Source: Neisseriaceae bacterium | Lineage (GTDB): Bacteria; Pseudomonadota; Gammaproteobacteria; Burkholderiales; Neisseriaceae | Assembly: GCA_030151665.1 (NCBI GenBank) | Contig: JASLDB010000252.1 | Location: 1-9,113 of the forward strand | DNA length: 9,113 nucleotides | Direction: 5' to 3' | In this document: in pieces, positions 7,206 to 9,113 of the stretch | Position numbering within the stretch: the first letter of the stretch is position 1 | Layout of the letters: every line of letters begins with the position of its first letter | Made by a program: the position numbers and the translations under genes | Notes under the pieces: model-generated | What the model saw: only the letters and a program-made list of their open reading frames with translations | The model's database searches: none | What the model was told of the DNA's origin: nothing

Positions 7206-8543
7206 TTATCCAAAGACTCTACTAATATCATTAAACATGGCCACCAACATAAACAATAACATGACAGCAAGACCAAAACGCAATCCTGCAGCTTGTATGC
7301 GCTCACTGAGTGGTTTTCCTCTAACCCATTCAATCGCATAATACAATAAATGACCGCCATCTAAAACAGGTATGGGCAATAAATTTAATACACCCAAACT
7401 AATACTCACCAAAGCCAAAAATTCAATATAGCTTTGCAAACCAATTTTGGCAGTTTTACCAGCCACCTCAGCAATGGTCACTGGCCCTGAAATATTATTC
7501 AAAGAAGCCTGACCCATGATTAGCTTACCAAAAAATTTAATGGTTAGCGTAGCATATTCCCACGTCTTATTTGCACCTAAAACAAATGCCTCACCCAAAC
7601 TAGGCTGTCTAACTGTGCGAACTTTTTCTTCCCAAACCTTATCACTACTAGGTGCCAAACCGATTTTGCCAATTAATTGCCCATTAACTTCTTTTGAATC
7701 TGGGCGAACTTTAAGCTGGATGGTTTTGCCATCACGCAACACATCGACGGTTAATAAAACACCGGCACTTTTTTCAACCAATGTCACCCATTGTGACCAA
7801 CTGTCAATGGCTTGCTCATTGGCTGAAACCAAAATATCTTTTTCTTTGAAACCTGCCAAAGCTGCTGGGCTAGCTGGCACCACCTCACCAATCGCTAAAG
7901 AGGTTTTACCAACCCAAAGACCAATGCCTTGACCTTGTGCTGCAGCTTTTAAAGCTGCATCTTCTCCTGCCACTTTAACAATGCGATTTTGTTTTTGTCC
8001 TGCCGCATCAACAACAGCCACAGTAGCATCTCCAGCACCCAAACCCAAAATCAGCTTGGTTTGTGAATCGCCCCAATCTTGCACAGCTTCATTGTTCACA
8101 CTTTGAATCTGATCACCGACCACAAAACCTGAGCGTTCAGCCAAAGAATTGGGCAAAACTGTACCAATCCAAGGTTTTATATCGGTTACACCAAAACTAA
8201 AACTAGCAAAATACAATAACACGGCCAAAACCAAGTTAGTCAATGGACCAGCCACCACAATCGCCATTTTTTTTAACGGTGATTGCTTATCAAAAGCAAA
8301 AGGCAAATCGGCTTCCGCAACATTTCCCTCTCGCGTATCCACCATTTTGACATAACCGCCCAAAGGAATCGGCGCCAAGCACCATTCCGTATCACCCTTT
8401 TTTTTGGTAAAAAACGGTTTACCAAAGCCCACACTAAAACGCAAAACTTTCACACCACACCACCGAGCCACCACATAGTGACCCAGCTCATGCAAACTTA
8501 CCAAAATTAAAATGGCAACAACAAACGCCAATAATGTGACCAC
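7206..8543 (-). CDS. rseP: Inner-membrane zinc metalloprotease RseP (site-2 protease)
   Basis: A 445-residue M50-family intramembrane protease. In the first transmembrane helix HELGH (18-22) supplies two zinc ligands and the catalytic Glu. The third ligand is D395 in NLLPIPVLDGG (387-397). Hydrophobic helices are at about 3-22, 94-118, 371-393 and 424-438. Two periplasmic PDZ domains fill about 122-195 and 205-282. PLGGYVKMVD (60-69) and SGPVTIAEVAG (352-362) are further family signatures. Family knowledge: RseP cuts anti-sigma factors and remnant signal peptides in the membrane; no anti-sigma partner lies in this window, so the substrate here is open. The start is GTG 8543-8541, fixed by AGGAG with a 5-nt spacer. 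Two A8 runs occur in the gene (plus-strand T8 at 8398-8405 and 8267-8274). bamA follows after 9 nt. Confidence 0.97.
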   Translation of the reverse strand: MVTLLAFVVAILILVSLHELGHYVVARWCGVKVLRFSVGFGKPFFTKKKGDTEWCLAPIPLGGYVKMVDTREGNVAEADLPFAFDKQSPLKKMAIVVAGPLTNLVLAVLLYFASFSFGVTDIKPWIGTVLPNSLAERSGFVVGDQIQSVNNEAVQDWGDSQTKLILGLGAGDATVAVVDAAGQKQNRIVKVAGEDAALKAAAQGQGIGLWVGKTSLAIGEVVPASPAALAGFKEKDILVSANEQAIDSWSQWVTLVEKSAGVLLTVDVLRDGKTIQLKVRPDSKEVNGQLIGKIGLAPSSDKVWEEKVRTVRQPSLGEAFVLGANKTWEYATLTIKFFGKLIMGQASLNNISGPVTIAEVAGKTAKIGLQSYIEFLALVSISLGVLNLLPIPVLDGGHLLYYAIEWVRGKPLSERIQAAGLRFGLAVMLLFMLVAMFNDISRVFG

Positions 8544-8548
8544 AAATA

Positions 8549-8553
8549 CTCCT
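8549..8553 (-). promoter_or_regulatory. Strong ribosome binding site of rseP
   Basis: AGGAG within AAAGGAGT on the minus strand, 5 nt before the GTG start of rseP. It is the best Shine-Dalgarno sequence in the window and justifies a non-ATG start here. Being at the head of the block, it fits an operon that begins its translation with rseP. Confidence 0.85.
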
Positions 8554-8599
8554 TTAGTCGCTTAATCTTAAACTGGTGGCACCACTGTCCAACATCTCA

Positions 8600-8613
8600 T
8601 GATAAGCTTATCA
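8600..8613. repeat. Perfect 14-bp palindrome between the right-edge gene and rseP
   Basis: TGATAAGCTTATCA reads the same on both strands. It lies 5 bp after the stop of the right-edge gene and about 57 bp before the rseP GTG. It has no U-tract, so it does not look like a terminator; a dimeric regulator site is possible but unproven. A shorter inverted repeat, TGGTG-N-CACCA, sits nearer to rseP in the same gap. I see no convincing sigma-70 promoter here, although TGGACA and TAAGAT occur on the minus strand with a poor 15-nt spacer. Confidence 0.35.
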
Positions 8614-8618
8614 ATATT

Positions 8619-9113
8619 CTATTTTCGATGTGCTTTAATTCGCCTAAGCTGCGTTTTAAAATTCACTAGCACATCTTTTTCCAGTTGAGCGAAAGACTTA
8701 ACACCATTATCTTCATCTTTTTGACAACCAAACATATAAATCAAATGATTTTTGGAAAAATAATAACGAGTTTCTTGAATCCTTGATTGGGCAAAATCAA
8801 AAAACTGTGTATCACCATTTTCCCGCATAGCCTTTTCATCATAATAAAGGGGGCGGTTGTAGTCATAATCTTTTTCAAAAACAAAAGACAATTGACCATC
8901 CATTAAGTAATACTCTTGCAAAAGTTGCCCACTTTCACCATAGTACCGAACCACCATTTTTTCCAAGCCTTGGTTGGCGTAATAGTATATGACTTCACCA
9001 CCCTCAGCAGACTCACCATCAATGTCTTTTTGTTCAATTCTAGACCAACGAGTAGTCGAATTAATCCGCTTAAAATTGTTTCTAATATCAGCTAGCTTGA
9101 TTTCTAAATCATC
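8619..9113 (-). CDS. Uncharacterised protein, C-terminal 164 residues (5' end beyond window)
   Basis: The minus-strand frame is open from the window edge to TAG at 8621-8619, giving 164 visible residues; the start lies outside. The internal TTG at 8966 is not a credible start because coding sequence continues upstream of it. The sequence is hydrophilic and rich in Tyr, Asp, Glu and Lys. Its centre has spaced aromatic strands around G-x-L turns (ANQGLEKMVVRYYGESG, then GQLLQEYYLMDGQLSFVFE), which suggests stacked beta hairpins of the antiparallel MORN-like kind. NRPLYYDEKA follows, then a C-terminal charged helix (KDVLVNFKTQLRRIKAHRK). I recall similar short secreted or lipoprotein-like hypothetical proteins with an NRP-Y-DE block from several Gram-negatives, but I cannot name a family. 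No transmembrane segment is visible. It shares strand with rseP across a 75-nt gap, so co-transcription is possible. Confidence 0.75.
   Translation of the reverse strand, partial: DDLEIKLADIRNNFKRINSTTRWSRIEQKDIDGESAEGGEVIYYYANQGLEKMVVRYYGESGQLLQEYYLMDGQLSFVFEKDYDYNRPLYYDEKAMRENGDTQFFDFAQSRIQETRYYFSKNHLIYMFGCQKDEDNGVKSFAQLEKDVLVNFKTQLRRIKAHRK

Noticed and set aside
8571..8581. TGGTG-G-CACCA inverted repeat as a terminator or operator
   Set aside because: The arms are only 5 bp with a single-base centre and no T-tract; too short to support a functional call alone.
8599..8614. FNR-like box (TTGAT...ATCA) in the rseP upstream gap
   Set aside because: The half sites are separated by 6 nt instead of the 4 nt of TTGAT-N4-ATCAA, so it does not fit FNR/ANR spacing.

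Overview
The window looks like a chromosomal segment of a moderately AT-leaning betaproteobacterium of the Neisseriaceae type. The predicted RseP, BamA, Skp and LpxA proteins follow, stretch by stretch, the meningococcal sequences as I remember them (for example the RseP opening with its HELGH site, the BamA region around VRGF, and the LpxA segment AFAAGVHKDVPPY). The genus cannot be fixed from the sequence alone, and I saw none of the neisserial DNA uptake words I know.

Almost the whole window is one minus-strand gene block, transcribed from right to left: rseP (8543-7206), bamA (7196-4848), skp (4834-4328), lpxD (4328-3288), fabZ (3285-2827), lpxA (2792-2016), lpxB (1948-794) and rnhB (804-217). 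Gaps are 2 to 34 nt, with 1-nt and 11-nt overlaps at skp/lpxD and lpxB/rnhB. The only larger internal gap, 67 nt between lpxA and lpxB, holds a clear intrinsic terminator on the operon strand. This is the classical proteobacterial envelope-biogenesis cluster. RseP is an inner-membrane site-2 protease, Skp carries unfolded outer-membrane proteins across the periplasm, and BamA inserts them into the outer membrane. LpxA, LpxD and LpxB make the lipid A disaccharide, FabZ works on the shared hydroxyacyl-ACP pool, and RnhB removes ribonucleotides from DNA.

The two edges differ from the familiar E. coli order (cdsA before rseP, dnaE after rnhB). On the right, a minus-strand gene of unknown function (8619 to beyond 9113) sits upstream of rseP, separated by 75 nt that carry a strong rseP ribosome binding site and a 14-bp perfect palindrome. 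On the left, the end of a plus-strand drug/proton antiporter gene (1-225) converges on rnhB, and the two reading frames overlap by 9 bp.

No gene-free stretch exceeds 300 bases. I found no tRNA, rRNA, CRISPR array, insertion sequence, prophage or defence gene. The window is mainly conserved housekeeping DNA; the points worth a second look are regulatory (terminator, palindrome), a predicted lipid A acyl-length determinant, and the uncharacterised right-edge gene. I do not see a new multi-gene system here.
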